Assembly (NCBI RefSeq): GCF_009193255.1
Contig: NZ_WACG01000001.1
Coordinates: 1,364,001-1,428,000, forward strand
Source of the DNA: Arthrobacter koreensis
GTDB lineage: Bacteria; Actinomycetota; Actinomycetes; Actinomycetales; Micrococcaceae
Direction of reading: 5' to 3'
DNA: 64,000 nt
The notes under the pieces were generated by a model. That model was not told the DNA's origin and made no database searches. It worked only from the letters and a program-made list of their open reading frames with translations. Of this stretch, positions 25,617 to 34,768 are shown piece by piece (position 1 is the stretch's first letter; every line of letters starts with the position of its first letter). The translations under genes were made by a program, and so were the position numbers.

Positions 25617-25751
25617 CCTTGCTACGTTACCCAATCCGCGCACGCGGGGCCTACGATCCCGGTGCCGGTGTTCGCGGAGGTTCTATGCGCAGCGGTGTGC
25701 CGGATGGGCGCCGGGGCCGGGGCTGGGGCCGCCGGATGCCGCCGGGGCCGC

Positions 25752-25831
25752 CGGGCGGGCCGGAACGGCGGCAACGAAACTCCTGCGTTCGCAGAGCTCA
25801 CTGCGGAGTATTAAAGCCGCCTAACCCGGCC
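25752..25831 (+). repeat. 80-nt inverted repeat, left copy, flanking the IclR/CoA-transferase cassette
   Basis: This 80-nt stretch matches the reverse complement of 28762-28841 at 75 of 80 positions by hand alignment, with no gaps; the five differences cluster in the central 25 nt. Each copy is itself an imperfect palindrome: GGCGGC with GCCGCC at the outside and ACTCC with GGAGT inside, around a TGCG-TT-CGCA mini-hairpin. Confidence 0.9.
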
Positions 25832-25862
25832 CGCCCGGCGGATTCTGTGCGTCAGCGGACTC

Positions 25863-25962
25863 CGGTGGTGCTCTCCGATGACCCTCGCCGGCTGGTTGCG
25901 CGGGGGTGGGCCCGGTGGTGCTCTCCTGCGAACCTCACTGGCTTTGTGCGCGCGGGTGGACC
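25863..25962 (+). repeat. Two-copy 50-nt tandem repeat
   Basis: CGGTGGTGCTCTC begins at 25863 and again at 25913. The two 50-nt units match at roughly three quarters of positions, including a shared GGCT...TG.GCGCG core. It lies between the left inverted repeat and the iclR gene. Confidence 0.7.
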
Positions 25963-26218
25963 CGGCGCGCTTCGGTCGCCCCCGCTGGGTGGCGGTGTGG
26001 GTGAACTGGGAATCGAATCGCTCCGGTTTGGGGGAATTCGTGCGGTGTGGAACTTTTCGGCCGCGGCGAAGCGGAGCGATCTCCCGAACTGGCCGGAATG
26101 TTCCAAAGTGGAGCGAAAAAGAGCTCCAGGCCTGCCCCCGGGCGTGTCCCGACGGGGAGGCCGGGCTCACCGGGCAGGGGAGCCACAGCCGCATCTCCTG
26201 GTATTTAGGGGGATGCAT

Positions 26219-26998
26219 CTACCGGGATGGGGAGGGGCGGAGTTTTCGGGAGAGTTCATGGGCGTGATGCAGAAGCAGGCGGCCTAGTTCCGGGCGGCGT
26301 TCGTCAGCGAAACGGGGTGCGATGCCCGTGAGGCTCAACGCCCACGCCGGCTGCCCGGAGGGATCAAAGACTGCCGCGCCCATACCCCAGCTGCCGTTGA
26401 CGATGAGCCCCGGGTTGACCGCGTAACCCAGGGCGCGCGTCTCGTGGATCCTGGCCCTGATCTCGTCCGGGCCGTGACCGTCCCCATGTTCGGCAGCCAG
26501 ATTGGTGTCCACCAGGTAGTTTTCGACCGTCTGTTCCGGCAGGAACGCCAGGATGGCCAGCCCGGCGGAGGCCACCCCGAGCGGAAACCTCTTGCCTTCG
26601 TGCAGAACAAAGGAGCGGATCGGGAACGCGCCGTCCTCACGCAGCAGGCAGACCGTCTCATTTCCGCGGCGGACCGAGAAGAAGGCGCTCTCACCCGTCG
26701 CTTCAGCGAGGGCCCGGACATGTTCCCGCGCCAGGGAGGAAATGTCATACCGTTCGGAGGCTACGGATCCCATCAGGTACAGCTCCGGGCCAAGCAGCCA
26801 GCGGCCGGAGCGGCGGTCGTGGTCCAGGAACCCTTCGGCGGCCAGCGATGCGAGCAGGCGGTGCGCGGTGGGGCGGGGCAGGGAAGCAGCACGGGCGACG
26901 TCGCTCGTGGTTATTCCCTCCGGCATCGCGGCGCTGACAATCCGGAGCACTCCCGCGAGCCGATGGACAACCTGCGCACCCTGCACTCCCTCACCCAT
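26219..26998 (-). CDS. IclR-family transcriptional regulator
   Basis: A 259-residue regulator with an N-terminal winged helix (residues about 10-70; TTSDVARAASLPRPTAHRLLASLAAEGFL is the recognition region) and a C-terminal IclR effector-binding domain (ESAFFSVRRGNETVCLLREDG, HEGKRFPLGVASAGLAILAFLP, and the Gly-rich core). It probably controls the divergent CoA-transferase genes in response to an aromatic or keto acid. ATG 26998 was preferred to upstream starts because it matches the family N-terminus and CATAAT lies six bases before it (leaderless). It is inside the repeat-bounded cassette. Confidence 0.92.
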   Translation of the reverse strand: MGEGVQGAQVVHRLAGVLRIVSAAMPEGITTSDVARAASLPRPTAHRLLASLAAEGFLDHDRRSGRWLLGPELYLMGSVASERYDISSLAREHVRALAEATGESAFFSVRRGNETVCLLREDGAFPIRSFVLHEGKRFPLGVASAGLAILAFLPEQTVENYLVDTNLAAEHGDGHGPDEIRARIHETRALGYAVNPGLIVNGSWGMGAAVFDPSGQPAWALSLTGIAPRFADERRPELGRLLLHHAHELSRKLRPSPSR

Positions 26999-27000
26999 GC

Positions 27001-27122
27001 CCACATTATGAACGCAACCGAGCGTCATAGCCATCATCTGATCACTTTGATTCCCTCCGTTGACCCTTCCGGGATGGCTATTTAGCCTCGGAAACCAGAC
27101 ATGGCGTATGTCCACATTATGA
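27001..27122. promoter_or_regulatory. Divergent control region with two CCACATTATGA direct repeats
   Basis: The 11-mer CCACATTATGA occurs at 27001-27011 and 27112-27122, each next to one of the two divergent start codons. Read on the minus strand the first contains CATAAT, placed as the -10 of iclR. The identical copy near the CoA-transferase start could be an operator for the IclR protein or the second -10 region. Confidence 0.5.
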
Positions 27123-27138
27123 GCTGAGGAGCGTGCAC

Positions 27139-27846
27139 GTGGCGGGAAAGATTCTAGGCAGTGCAGGGGAAGCGCTGGCCGGGATGGTGCGGGACGGCAT
27201 GACCATCGCCGTCGGCGGCTTTGGACTGAGCGGAATCCCGGTCAACCTGATCAATGCTTTGCGCGAGAGCGGAGCCCGCGGGCTGACGATCGTCTCCAAC
27301 AACATGGGCGTGGACGGCAAGGGCCTTGGCGTCCTGTTGGAGAACAGGCAGGTCTCCAAGGTGCTGGGTTCCTATGTGGGGGAGAACAAGCTGTTCGCCG
27401 AACAGTATCTGTCCGGGGACCTTGAGGTTGAGTTCGTTCCGCAGGGCACCCTGGCGGAGCGGCTGCGTGCGGGTGGCGCCGGCATTCCTGCTTTCTACAC
27501 CCCTACGGGGATAGGGACTCCAGTCGCCGAAGGTAAGCCCGAAGCGGTCTTCGACGGGCGCCGGGCCATCCTGGAACGCGGAATCGTGGCCGATATTGCC
27601 TTGGTGCGGGCACACCTGGCCGACGCCGAGGGAAACCTCCGGTACCGAATGACGGCGCAGAACTTCAACCCGCTGGTCGCGGCCGCAGGGCGGACGACCA
27701 TCGCGGAAGCCGAGCACGTTTCCCCGGACTTCCTGGACCCGGACCGGATTCATACGCCGGGCATTTTTGTCCAGCGCGTTGTACCCGCGGAGAACACGAC
27801 AAAGCACATCGAGCAGCGGACCGTTCGGGTCCGGGTGGGGGCCTAA
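27139..27846 (+). CDS. 3-oxoacid CoA-transferase subunit A
   Basis: A 235-residue alpha subunit of a two-subunit family I CoA-transferase (ScoA/AtoD/PcaI type). It opens with [22 protein letters not shown], containing the CoA-binding glycine loop, followed by [13 protein letters not shown] and YTPTGIGT. With subunit B it transfers CoA from succinyl-CoA or another donor to a 3-oxoacid. GTG 27139 has GAGGAG seven bases upstream; GTG 27133 is too close to it. Acetoacetate and 3-oxoadipate (PcaIJ) are both possible substrates; the IclR neighbour slightly favours an aromatic-catabolic role. Confidence 0.93.
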   Translation: MAGKILGSAGEALAGMVRDGMTIAVGGFGLSGIPVNLINALRESGARGLTIVSNNMGVDGKGLGVLLENRQVSKVLGSYVGENKLFAEQYLSGDLEVEFVPQGTLAERLRAGGAGIPAFYTPTGIGTPVAEGKPEAVFDGRRAILERGIVADIALVRAHLADAEGNLRYRMTAQNFNPLVAAAGRTTIAEAEHVSPDFLDPDRIHTPGIFVQRVVPAENTTKHIEQRTVRVRVGA

Positions 27847-27850
27847 GACC

Positions 27851-28501
27851 ATGTGGACACGGGATGAAATGGCGGCGCTCGCGGCTGAAGAGCTGGAGGA
27901 CGGGCAGTACGTCAACCTGGGAATCGGGATTCCCACGCTGGTGGCGAACCACCTGCCGCCCGGAGTGAATGTCTTCCTGCAGAGTGAGAACGGGCTGCTG
28001 GGCATGGGACCGTTTCCCTACGAGGGCGAGGAAGACGCCGACCTCATCAACGCAGGCAAGCAGACGGTGACGGTGCTTCCCGGGGGCAGCTTCTTCGACT
28101 CGGCCACGTCCTTCGGGATGATCCGCGGCGGTCACGTGCAGACGGCGATCCTTGGTGCGCTGCAGGTTTCCGCGTCCGGCGACCTGGCGAACTGGACCAT
28201 CCCGGGCAAACTGGTCAAGGGCATGGGCGGCGCCATGGACCTGGTAGCCGGCACCCCGCGCGTCATCGTGGTCACGGACCATCTCGCGAAGGACGGGAGT
28301 CCGAAGATCGTCCAGGAGTGCGACCTGCCGCTGACCGGGGTCGGCGTTGTGGACCGCATCATCACCGACCGCGCGGTGTTCGACGTCGACGATGGCACCC
28401 TGGTTCTCCGCCGCATGGCTCCGGACCAGGACATCGAGTCCCTCCAATCCACCACCGGCGCCCCTTTCACCGTGGCTTTGGATTCCATTCCGGCTGCCTG
28501 A
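27851..28501 (+). CDS. 3-oxoacid CoA-transferase subunit B
   Basis: A 216-residue beta subunit carrying the catalytic glutamate: SENGLLG, with Glu46 forming the gamma-glutamyl-CoA thioester. Other family blocks are [35 protein letters not shown] and [19 protein letters not shown]. It starts four bases after the subunit A stop, so the pair is co-translated. No other catabolic gene accompanies the pair here; the cassette ends in tandem repeats. Confidence 0.93.
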   Translation: MWTRDEMAALAAEELEDGQYVNLGIGIPTLVANHLPPGVNVFLQSENGLLGMGPFPYEGEEDADLINAGKQTVTVLPGGSFFDSATSFGMIRGGHVQTAILGALQVSASGDLANWTIPGKLVKGMGGAMDLVAGTPRVIVVTDHLAKDGSPKIVQECDLPLTGVGVVDRIITDRAVFDVDDGTLVLRRMAPDQDIESLQSTTGAPFTVALDSIPAA

Positions 28502-28558
28502 CCCGCCCGCCTTCCCACGCTCCGTGACTGATGTTCACTCCTGAGGTCCCACCTCTCG

Positions 28559-28711
28559 CAGGAGCAACAACGAGTGGGAATCCCCGCTGCGGCGAGTCAC
28601 ACCAGCGCACAGGAGCAACAATGCGTGGGAATCCCCGCTCCGGGTGGGTCCCATCTGGCACAGGAGCAACGACCCGCGGGAAACCCCGCACGGACAGGGG
28701 CGGGCTAAACG
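28559..28711 (+). repeat. Three-copy 51-nt tandem repeat
   Basis: CAGGAGCAAC recurs at 28559, 28610 and 28661, an exact 51-nt period. Each unit continues with a variant of a GTGGGAATCCCCGC block. Because 51 is a multiple of three, the minus strand reads as a 17-residue repeat containing GFPxVVAP, without a convincing gene around it. The third copy is the most diverged. Confidence 0.85.
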
Positions 28712-28761
28712 GCTCGCCCGTCACCTGCCCACCCGAGCGCACGTCGCAACGGGACCGGACA

Positions 28762-28841
28762 GGCCGGGTTAGGCGGCTTTAATACTCCGAAGCGAGCCCT
28801 GCGAGCGTAGGAGTTTCGTTGCCGCCGTTCCGGCCCGCCCG
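28762..28841 (-). repeat. 80-nt inverted repeat, right copy
   Basis: Reverse-complement partner of 25752-25831 (75 of 80 identical by hand alignment). The two copies enclose about 2.9 kb containing iclR, both CoA-transferase genes and the tandem repeats. Confidence 0.9.
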
Positions 28842-28990
28842 GGTCCACCGGCCCGCCCGGGTCCACCGGCCCGCCCGGCCTCCCGGGCCCGCCCGGCCCC
28901 GGCCCGCCCGGCCTCCCGGGCCCGCCCGGCCCCGGCCCGCCCGGCCCCGGCCCGCCCGGGTCTACTCGCCTACCCGGCCTCCCGGGCCCG
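28834..28990 (+). repeat. GC-rich tandem array (18-nt and about 33-nt units)
   Basis: The unit GGCCCGCCCGGGTCCACC is repeated almost exactly at the start, followed by two copies of a longer unit built from CGGCCTCCCGGGCCCGCC plus CGGCCCCGGCCCGCC. The array is nearly pure G/C and probably varies in length between strains. Confidence 0.85.
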
Positions 28991-29004
28991 CGAGCCGAAG
29001 AAAC

Positions 29005-29826
29005 CTACTTCCACCACGAATCAAGAATCGAAACCGGCGTCGTCCGCTTGTGCCGCGTCATCAGGTAGCGCTTCTCGATCTTCTCGGCGGCCTCGTCGGA
29101 GACGTCGCGGCCTTCGAGGTAGTCATCAATCTGGTCGTACGTGATGCCCAGCTCGGTTTCGTCCGTCTGGCCGGGAACGCCGTCGAGCAGGTCTGCCGTA
29201 GGCGCTTTGCCAACGAGCTGGTCGGACGCGCCAAGGGCGCTGAGCAGGGAGCGGACCTGTCGCTTGTTGAGTCCGAACAGGGGCAGGATGTCCGCGCCGC
29301 CGTCGCCGTACTTGGTGAAGAAACCGGTGACGGATTCAGCTCCGTGGTCCGTGCCGATGACCAGCAGGTTGTGTTCCCCGCCTACGGCGTACTGGGCGGT
29401 CATCCGCACCCGGGCCTTGATGTTGCCCTTGTTGAAGTCGCTCAGGGTCCCGGTTTCCATGGCCGCGTAGGCCTTCTCGAAGCCGTCCACCGCGTCCCCA
29501 ATGTTGTACGTCCAGGAGGTCTTGGGCTGGATGAACTCAAGGGCTGCCTGGGCGTCATCCTCGTCATGCTGGACCCGGTAGGGAAGCCGCATGGCGATGA
29601 AGTTCGCCTCGGTGCCCTCCGCGTTCAGCTCCTCGACGGCGAGCTGGGCCAGGCGGCCCGCCAGCGTGGAGTCCACGCCGCCGCTGATGCCCAGCACAAA
29701 CCCCTTGGTCCGGGATGCGTGCAGGTAGTCCTTGAGGAAGTCCACCCGGCGCCGGATCTCCGCTTCCGGATCAATGGCAGGGTGCACTCCCATTTCGGCA
29801 ATGATTTCGGCTTGAAGTTCGCGCAT
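29005..29826 (-). CDS. nadE: Ammonia-dependent NAD+ synthetase
   Basis: A 273-residue enzyme converting deamido-NAD to NAD with ammonia and ATP. The PP-loop SGGVDST lies near residue 46, preceded by GFVLGI; further blocks are [39 protein letters not shown] and [15 protein letters not shown], all canonical. No glutaminase domain is present, as expected for the short form. ATG 29826 fits the family length; the open frame upstream is spurious. Confidence 0.97.
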   Translation of the reverse strand: MRELQAEIIAEMGVHPAIDPEAEIRRRVDFLKDYLHASRTKGFVLGISGGVDSTLAGRLAQLAVEELNAEGTEANFIAMRLPYRVQHDEDDAQAALEFIQPKTSWTYNIGDAVDGFEKAYAAMETGTLSDFNKGNIKARVRMTAQYAVGGEHNLLVIGTDHGAESVTGFFTKYGDGGADILPLFGLNKRQVRSLLSALGASDQLVGKAPTADLLDGVPGQTDETELGITYDQIDDYLEGRDVSDEAAEKIEKRYLMTRHKRTTPVSILDSWWK

Positions 29827-29938
29827 GGCGTTCAGCCTATACAACGCGCTGTTTGCCCGGGCAGGGGGCGGACGTTCTGTGACGGGGAACCCCGCTGCTG
29901 CGAAGAGCCCAAAGGGCCCGCTCGGATAGGATTGGGGC

Positions 29939-30508
29939 ATGACTTCCCCGCAGACCGCCGCGTCCCGTGCCCGCCTCCTGGAACTGATCAAGGAACTGGC
30001 CGTGGTCCGCGGAAAGGTGATTCTTTCCTCCGGCAAGGAAGCCGACTACTACATCGACCTGCGCCGCGTCACCCTGCACCACGAGGCCTCGCAGCTGGTG
30101 GGTGAGGTCATGCTGGACATGATCAACGCAGCCGGCATCGAGTTCGCCAGTGCAGGCGGCCTGACCATGGGCGCGGACCCGGTGGCAACCGCCGTCATGA
30201 ACGCCTCCGCCCGCAGCGGCGGCACCGTTGACGCGTTCGTGGTGCGCAAGGCGCAGAAGTCCTACGGCATGGGCCGGCAGGTGGAGGGGCCCGACGTCGC
30301 TGGCCGCGACGTCGTTGTTCTGGAGGACACGTCCACCACCGGAGGGTCGGCGCTGACCGCCGTGGAAGGCGTACGGAACGCGGGCGGCAACGTCGTCGCC
30401 GTGGCAGTGATCGTGGACCGGGACACCGGAGCGAAGGAACGCATTGAAGCCGAAGCCGGCGTGCCGTACCTGTTCGCGTTCGGCAAGGACGAGCTCGGGC
30501 TCGACTAA
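29939..30508 (+). CDS. pyrE: Orotate phosphoribosyltransferase
   Basis: A 189-residue pyrimidine-biosynthesis enzyme forming OMP from orotate and [21 protein letters not shown] is the N-terminal substrate region, [12 protein letters not shown] contains the catalytic-loop Lys residues, and [19 protein letters not shown] is the PRPP-binding motif. TAGGAT ends exactly six bases before ATG 29939 with no ribosome site, so it is probably leaderless. The Tat-type hydrolase follows after 24 nt on the same strand. Confidence 0.97.
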   Translation: MTSPQTAASRARLLELIKELAVVRGKVILSSGKEADYYIDLRRVTLHHEASQLVGEVMLDMINAAGIEFASAGGLTMGADPVATAVMNASARSGGTVDAFVVRKAQKSYGMGRQVEGPDVAGRDVVVLEDTSTTGGSALTAVEGVRNAGGNVVAVAVIVDRDTGAKERIEAEAGVPYLFAFGKDELGLD

Positions 30509-30532
30509 CGCCCACACCGGTTGCGGGAGCCC

Positions 30533-31540
30533 ATGAGCGATGACCCAGCGAAGGTCCTCCGCTATGCGGAGAGCCTGGGCCGCTATTCCCGGCGCCGGTT
30601 CCTGGTGGGTGCCGCAGCCGGGCTGACGCTGGCCGCGGACCTCTTCGTCACGCGCCTGATCCAGGAACAGCGTGAAGAGCTTGAAATCCTCACGGTCCGT
30701 GACGACGCCGCTGCCGCCGAGTTCCCGCGCGCCATGTGGTTCCTTTTTCCCGGCTACAAGACCAGCTGGGAAGAGGCGGTCTGGATCGTGAACTCGCTGC
30801 GCCCGGCGCTGGCCCGGCGCGGGCAAATGGCGGCAGTGGGGTACTCGAACAAGGGCCTGGACCTGGACACGATCGAAGCCGAGGTTTTCCGGCACATCCG
30901 TACCCGGCGCCTCAACCGGGTGTATTTCTACGGCCACAGCTTCGGCGGGATGGTGGCCGTTGAACTCGCGGCCCGGCTGCTGGCCCGCGGCGTCCAGGTA
31001 GAGCTGGTGATCCTGGATTCAAGTCCGGCGGGACGGTTCGACGTCCTGGACCAGAACATGATCCGCGGCGTGGTGCTGCTCTACGAAGCCGGCTACCGGA
31101 TTCCCAGCGCGCTGCGCGGCGGTTACGAACTGGGGGAGCGGATCCTGCACAAGGACGAACGCAGCTGGAGCACGGTGGTGGACCAAACGCTGGAACAGCT
31201 TTCCCCGCTGGCGCCGTCGAGCACGCTGATCCAGTCGGAGTCCTCCTACATCTACCATTACGACGCCGCTGCCTTCGCGGGTGCCATTGGGGACGCCGAG
31301 CTGGCCTTTATTGGAAACCCCGGCGATGAGACGGTGAACTACTACACCGCCCGGGCCCGCTGGACCGAGGTCTTTCCCGGCAACATGGTCTCCAACTCGC
31401 TCATTACCGACGGCGCGCGTCCGGCACATGCCAGCCCGCAGTGGAACCCGGGGATTTACCAGCGAGTGGTGGACGAGGTGCTGGACACCTATGTCCCGCT
31501 GCCCGCCGTGGGAGGCGGCGGAGGCAAGGTGCCCTTCTAG
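30533..31540 (+). CDS. Alpha/beta hydrolase with Tat-like N-terminus
   Basis: A 335-residue protein with an N-terminal twin-arginine motif SRRRFLV followed by a hydrophobic stretch (GAAAGLTLAADLF), suggesting Tat-dependent export or membrane anchoring; no clear AxA cleavage site is seen. The hydrolase core carries the elbow GHSFGG and a C-terminal region ending in a histidine-containing RPAHASPQW segment. The substrate is unknown. ATG 30533 has GGGAG close upstream; TTG 30521 in frame is an alternative. It probably shares the pyrE transcript. Confidence 0.78.
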   Translation: MSDDPAKVLRYAESLGRYSRRRFLVGAAAGLTLAADLFVTRLIQEQREELEILTVRDDAAAAEFPRAMWFLFPGYKTSWEEAVWIVNSLRPALARRGQMAAVGYSNKGLDLDTIEAEVFRHIRTRRLNRVYFYGHSFGGMVAVELAARLLARGVQVELVILDSSPAGRFDVLDQNMIRGVVLLYEAGYRIPSALRGGYELGERILHKDERSWSTVVDQTLEQLSPLAPSSTLIQSESSYIYHYDAAAFAGAIGDAELAFIGNPGDETVNYYTARARWTEVFPGNMVSNSLITDGARPAHASPQWNPGIYQRVVDEVLDTYVPLPAVGGGGGKVPF

Positions 31541-31549
31541 CCCTCCCGG

Positions 31550-32341
31550 CTAGACGGTCCTGATCAGGTCCGCGACAGAGTCGATGATCTGGGACGGCCG
31601 GAAGGAGTAGCGGGCAATGTCCTCGCGCTGCGTGATGCCGGTGAGCACGAGGACCGTGGTGAGTCCCGCTTCGATGCCGGCGATGATGTCCGTGTCCATC
31701 CGGTCCCCGATCATGCCGGTGGTCTCCGAATGCGCATCGATCTTGTTCATGGCGGAGCGGAACATCATCGGGTTCGGCTTGCCCACAATGTAGGGTTCCC
31801 GGTCCGTGGCGGCCGTGATCAGCGCGGCGATGGCGCCGGTGGCCGGAAGCGGGCCCTCCGGGGAAGGTCCGGTGACGTCCGGGTTGGTGGCGATGAACCG
31901 GGCCCCGTCGAGGATGAGCCGGATCGCCTTGGTGATGGTGCCAAAGGAATAGGTGCGGGTTTCCCCCAGGACCACATAGTCCGGGTTGGTGTCCGTAAGG
32001 ATCAGCCCGGCCTCATGCAGCGCCGTCGTGAGCCCTGCCTCGCCGATCACGAACGCGCGCCCGGGGGTGGAGGAGCCCTTGAGCTGGTCCTTCAGGAACT
32101 CGGCCGTGGCCAGCGCGGAGGTCCACAGGTTTTCCTCCGGAACGTCCAGGCCGGAGGCATGGAGCCGGGCCGCAAGGTCCCGCGGGGTGTAGATCGAGTT
32201 GTTCGTCAGCACCAGGAAACGCTTGGAGGTGTCCACCCAGCGGTTGATCAGCTCCGCGGCACCGGGAATCGCCTGGTTCTCATGGACCAGCACTCCGTCC
32301 ATGTCCGTCAGCCAGCACTCGATGTTCTCGTTCTCGCCCAC
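31550..32341 (-). CDS. HAD-IIA family phosphatase (NagD-like)
   Basis: A 263-residue haloacid-dehalogenase phosphatase. Motif I is CWLTDMDGVLVHE (nucleophile and acid Asp), motif II LVLTNNS, then a C2B cap region, Lys in GKPNPMMF and motif IV MIGDRMDTDIIAG. NagD-like enzymes dephosphorylate nucleotides or sugar phosphates such as p-nitrophenyl phosphate analogues; 4-nitrophenylphosphatase or glycerol-phosphate phosphatase roles are both possible. GTG start with GGAGGAAACT upstream. Convergent with the preceding hydrolase. Confidence 0.92.
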   Translation of the reverse strand: MGENENIECWLTDMDGVLVHENQAIPGAAELINRWVDTSKRFLVLTNNSIYTPRDLAARLHASGLDVPEENLWTSALATAEFLKDQLKGSSTPGRAFVIGEAGLTTALHEAGLILTDTNPDYVVLGETRTYSFGTITKAIRLILDGARFIATNPDVTGPSPEGPLPATGAIAALITAATDREPYIVGKPNPMMFRSAMNKIDAHSETTGMIGDRMDTDIIAGIEAGLTTVLVLTGITQREDIARYSFRPSQIIDSVADLIRTV

Positions 32342-32458
32342 AGTTTCCTCCAGTGCGTGTTCTGCCTCGTGCCCGCAGCCATTCGGGAGTCCGGGCGCAG
32401 GCCTGGTCCTCCCGGTGCGGATGCGGGATGGTCCAGTCTTTCACCTTACGCTGGAAGG

Positions 32459-33124
32459 GTGATAGAGAGCCCTGAAACAATCCCCGCCGCAGAGCCGGCA
32501 GACGCCGAAATGCCGCAGGTTGGTGTTGGGCCATGGGAGGGGCCGTGGCCTGAGGGCGAGCAGTGGGATCCCGAGCTGCTTGCCGCCGGAGACCGGCGCA
32601 ACGTGGTGGACGAATACCGGTACTGGAAGCACGAGGCGATCGTCGCGGACCTGGACTCCAAGCGCCACGAGTTCCATGTGGCCATCGAGAACTGGCAGCA
32701 TGACCTGAACATCGGCTCCGTGGTGCGCACCGCCAACGCGTTCCTGGCCAAGGAAGTGCACATCATTGGACGACGCCGCTGGAACCGGCGCGGGGCAATG
32801 GTCACCGACCGCTACCAGCACGTGCGCCACCACCCCAGCGTGGAAGAGTTCACCGAGTGGGCGCGTTCCGAAGGGCTGGCGATCATCGGCATCGACAACT
32901 TCCCCGACTCGGTGCCGCTGGAAACCTATGACCTGCCGCGCAACTGCGTCCTGGTCTTCGGCCAGGAAGGCCCCGGCCTCACGCCCGAGGTGCACCAGGC
33001 TGCCGAAGCCACGCTTTCAATCGCCCAGTTCGGCTCCACCCGGTCCATGAACGCCTCGGCCGCTGCGGCCATTGCCATGCACGGCTGGGTCCGCCGGCAC
33101 GTCTTCGGGCAGGAAGTAAGCTGA
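32459..33124 (+). CDS. TrmH/SpoU-family RNA methyltransferase
   Basis: A 221-residue SPOUT methyltransferase. After an acidic N-terminal tail of about 45 residues it shows motif 1 (WQHDLNIGSVVRTANAFLAKEVHIIG with the conserved N and R), motif 2 (VLVFGQEGPGLTP) and motif 3 (LSIAQFGSTRSMNASAAAAIAMH), which form the knotted SAM site. It should 2'-O-methylate a tRNA or rRNA ribose; the target is unknown. GTG 32459 follows TACGCT by six bases, a leaderless arrangement. Confidence 0.9.
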   Translation: MIESPETIPAAEPADAEMPQVGVGPWEGPWPEGEQWDPELLAAGDRRNVVDEYRYWKHEAIVADLDSKRHEFHVAIENWQHDLNIGSVVRTANAFLAKEVHIIGRRRWNRRGAMVTDRYQHVRHHPSVEEFTEWARSEGLAIIGIDNFPDSVPLETYDLPRNCVLVFGQEGPGLTPEVHQAAEATLSIAQFGSTRSMNASAAAAIAMHGWVRRHVFGQEVS

Positions 33125-33261
33125 CGCGCCGCGCCGGAGTGCCAGGTGTGAACCCTCGAATCCGCGTTATCTGATGCGCAGAGGACTCTTGTGGCTAGGA
33201 TGGGAGGAGCCAAAGAGGGCCCGGCCCTGCCGCACTTTCGAACCTTCGCTAAGGAGTCAGC

Positions 33262-34280
<1,019 letters not shown>

Positions 34281-34281
<1 letters not shown>

Positions 34282-34700
34282 TGTCAGACGAATTCCGCAA
34301 GAACCTGCTCGGACCCGAGCCCACGTACCTGCCCGAGGAGACCGACGTCGTCGCGCGCCTTGAGGCCGGTGACGAGGCCGTGGACCTCGCTGCCAGGTTC
34401 CCCACCTCCTCGCAGGTCTGGGCAACGCTGGCCGACGAGGCCTTCGCTGACGGACGTCCCGTGGAGTCCTACGCCTACGCCCGGGTGGGCTACCACCGCG
34501 GCCTGGACGCGCTGCGGCGCGCAGGCTGGCGCGGCACCGGCCCCATTCCGTGGGAGCACGAGCCCAACCGGGGCTTCCTCCGCGCCCTGTACGCCCTGGG
34601 ACGTGCGGCTGCGGCGATCGGCGAGAGCGAGGAAGTGGACCGGATCGATAAGTTCCTGGACGCTTCAGACCCCACCGCCAAAGCAGCGATCGAGGCTTAG
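34281..34700 (+). CDS. DUF3151 family protein
   Basis: A 139-residue helical, TPR-like cytoplasmic protein of the actinobacterial DUF3151 family: NLLGPEPTYLPEE start, repeated helices with WATLADEAFADGRPVESYAYARVGYHRGLDALRRAGWRGTG and GFLRALYALGRAAAAIGE. The function is unknown. The association with fba by a one-base stop-start overlap implies a linked role or co-expression with glycolysis. A strong terminator follows. Confidence 0.88.
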
Positions 34701-34716
34701 GGCAACCAGTACCTGC

Positions 34717-34750
34717 GTAAAGGCGCCTTCCGGTTGGGAGGCGCCTTTAC
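34717..34750 (+). terminator. Terminator of the fba operon
   Basis: An 11-bp perfect stem (34717-34727 with 34740-34750) begins 16 nt after the stop codon; additional partial pairing extends the loop side. It can also serve the convergent DUF427 gene. Confidence 0.82.
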
Positions 34751-34768
34751 CGTGTCCGGCTGCAGGGG

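Larger units (their letters stand above)
25617..26218. other. 602-nt non-coding stretch with repeats between xth and iclR
   Basis: No convincing gene is seen. The stretch holds a GC-rich run (25705-25770), the left 80-nt inverted repeat (25752-25831) and a 50-nt tandem duplication starting at 25863. From about 26000 the base composition becomes less GC-rich (for example GAACTTTTCGG, GGAATGTTCC), unlike the neighbouring genes. Open frames crossing it lack ribosome sites and family similarity. Confidence 0.7.
28502..29004. other. 503-nt repeat-rich non-coding stretch between CoA-transferase and nadE
   Basis: It holds, in order, a three-copy 51-nt tandem repeat (from 28559), the right 80-nt inverted repeat (28762-28841) and a very GC-rich tandem array (28834-28990). 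No gene is supported; open frames on both strands are products of the repeats. Confidence 0.75.

Noticed and set aside
25617-26218. Overlapping frames of 80-220 codons between xth and iclR
   Set aside because: All cross the inverted repeat or duplicated segment, conflict with each other and lack start signals or family features.
28559-28711. Possible CRISPR array
   Set aside because: The units are contiguous 51-nt copies that diverge along their length, without constant repeats separated by unique spacers, and no cas gene is present.
28531-28782. Open frames on both strands through the 51-nt tandem repeat
   Set aside because: They exist only because the repeat period is a multiple of three; no ribosome site, no non-repetitive protein part. 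Kept as a repeat, not a gene.
25752-28841. Insertion sequence or integron carrying the CoA-transferase cassette
   Set aside because: No transposase, integrase or target duplication was found; only the inverted repeats support mobility.
28819-30105. A 428-codon plus-strand frame across the GC-rich array and nadE
   Set aside because: It is antisense to nadE and begins in tandem repeats.
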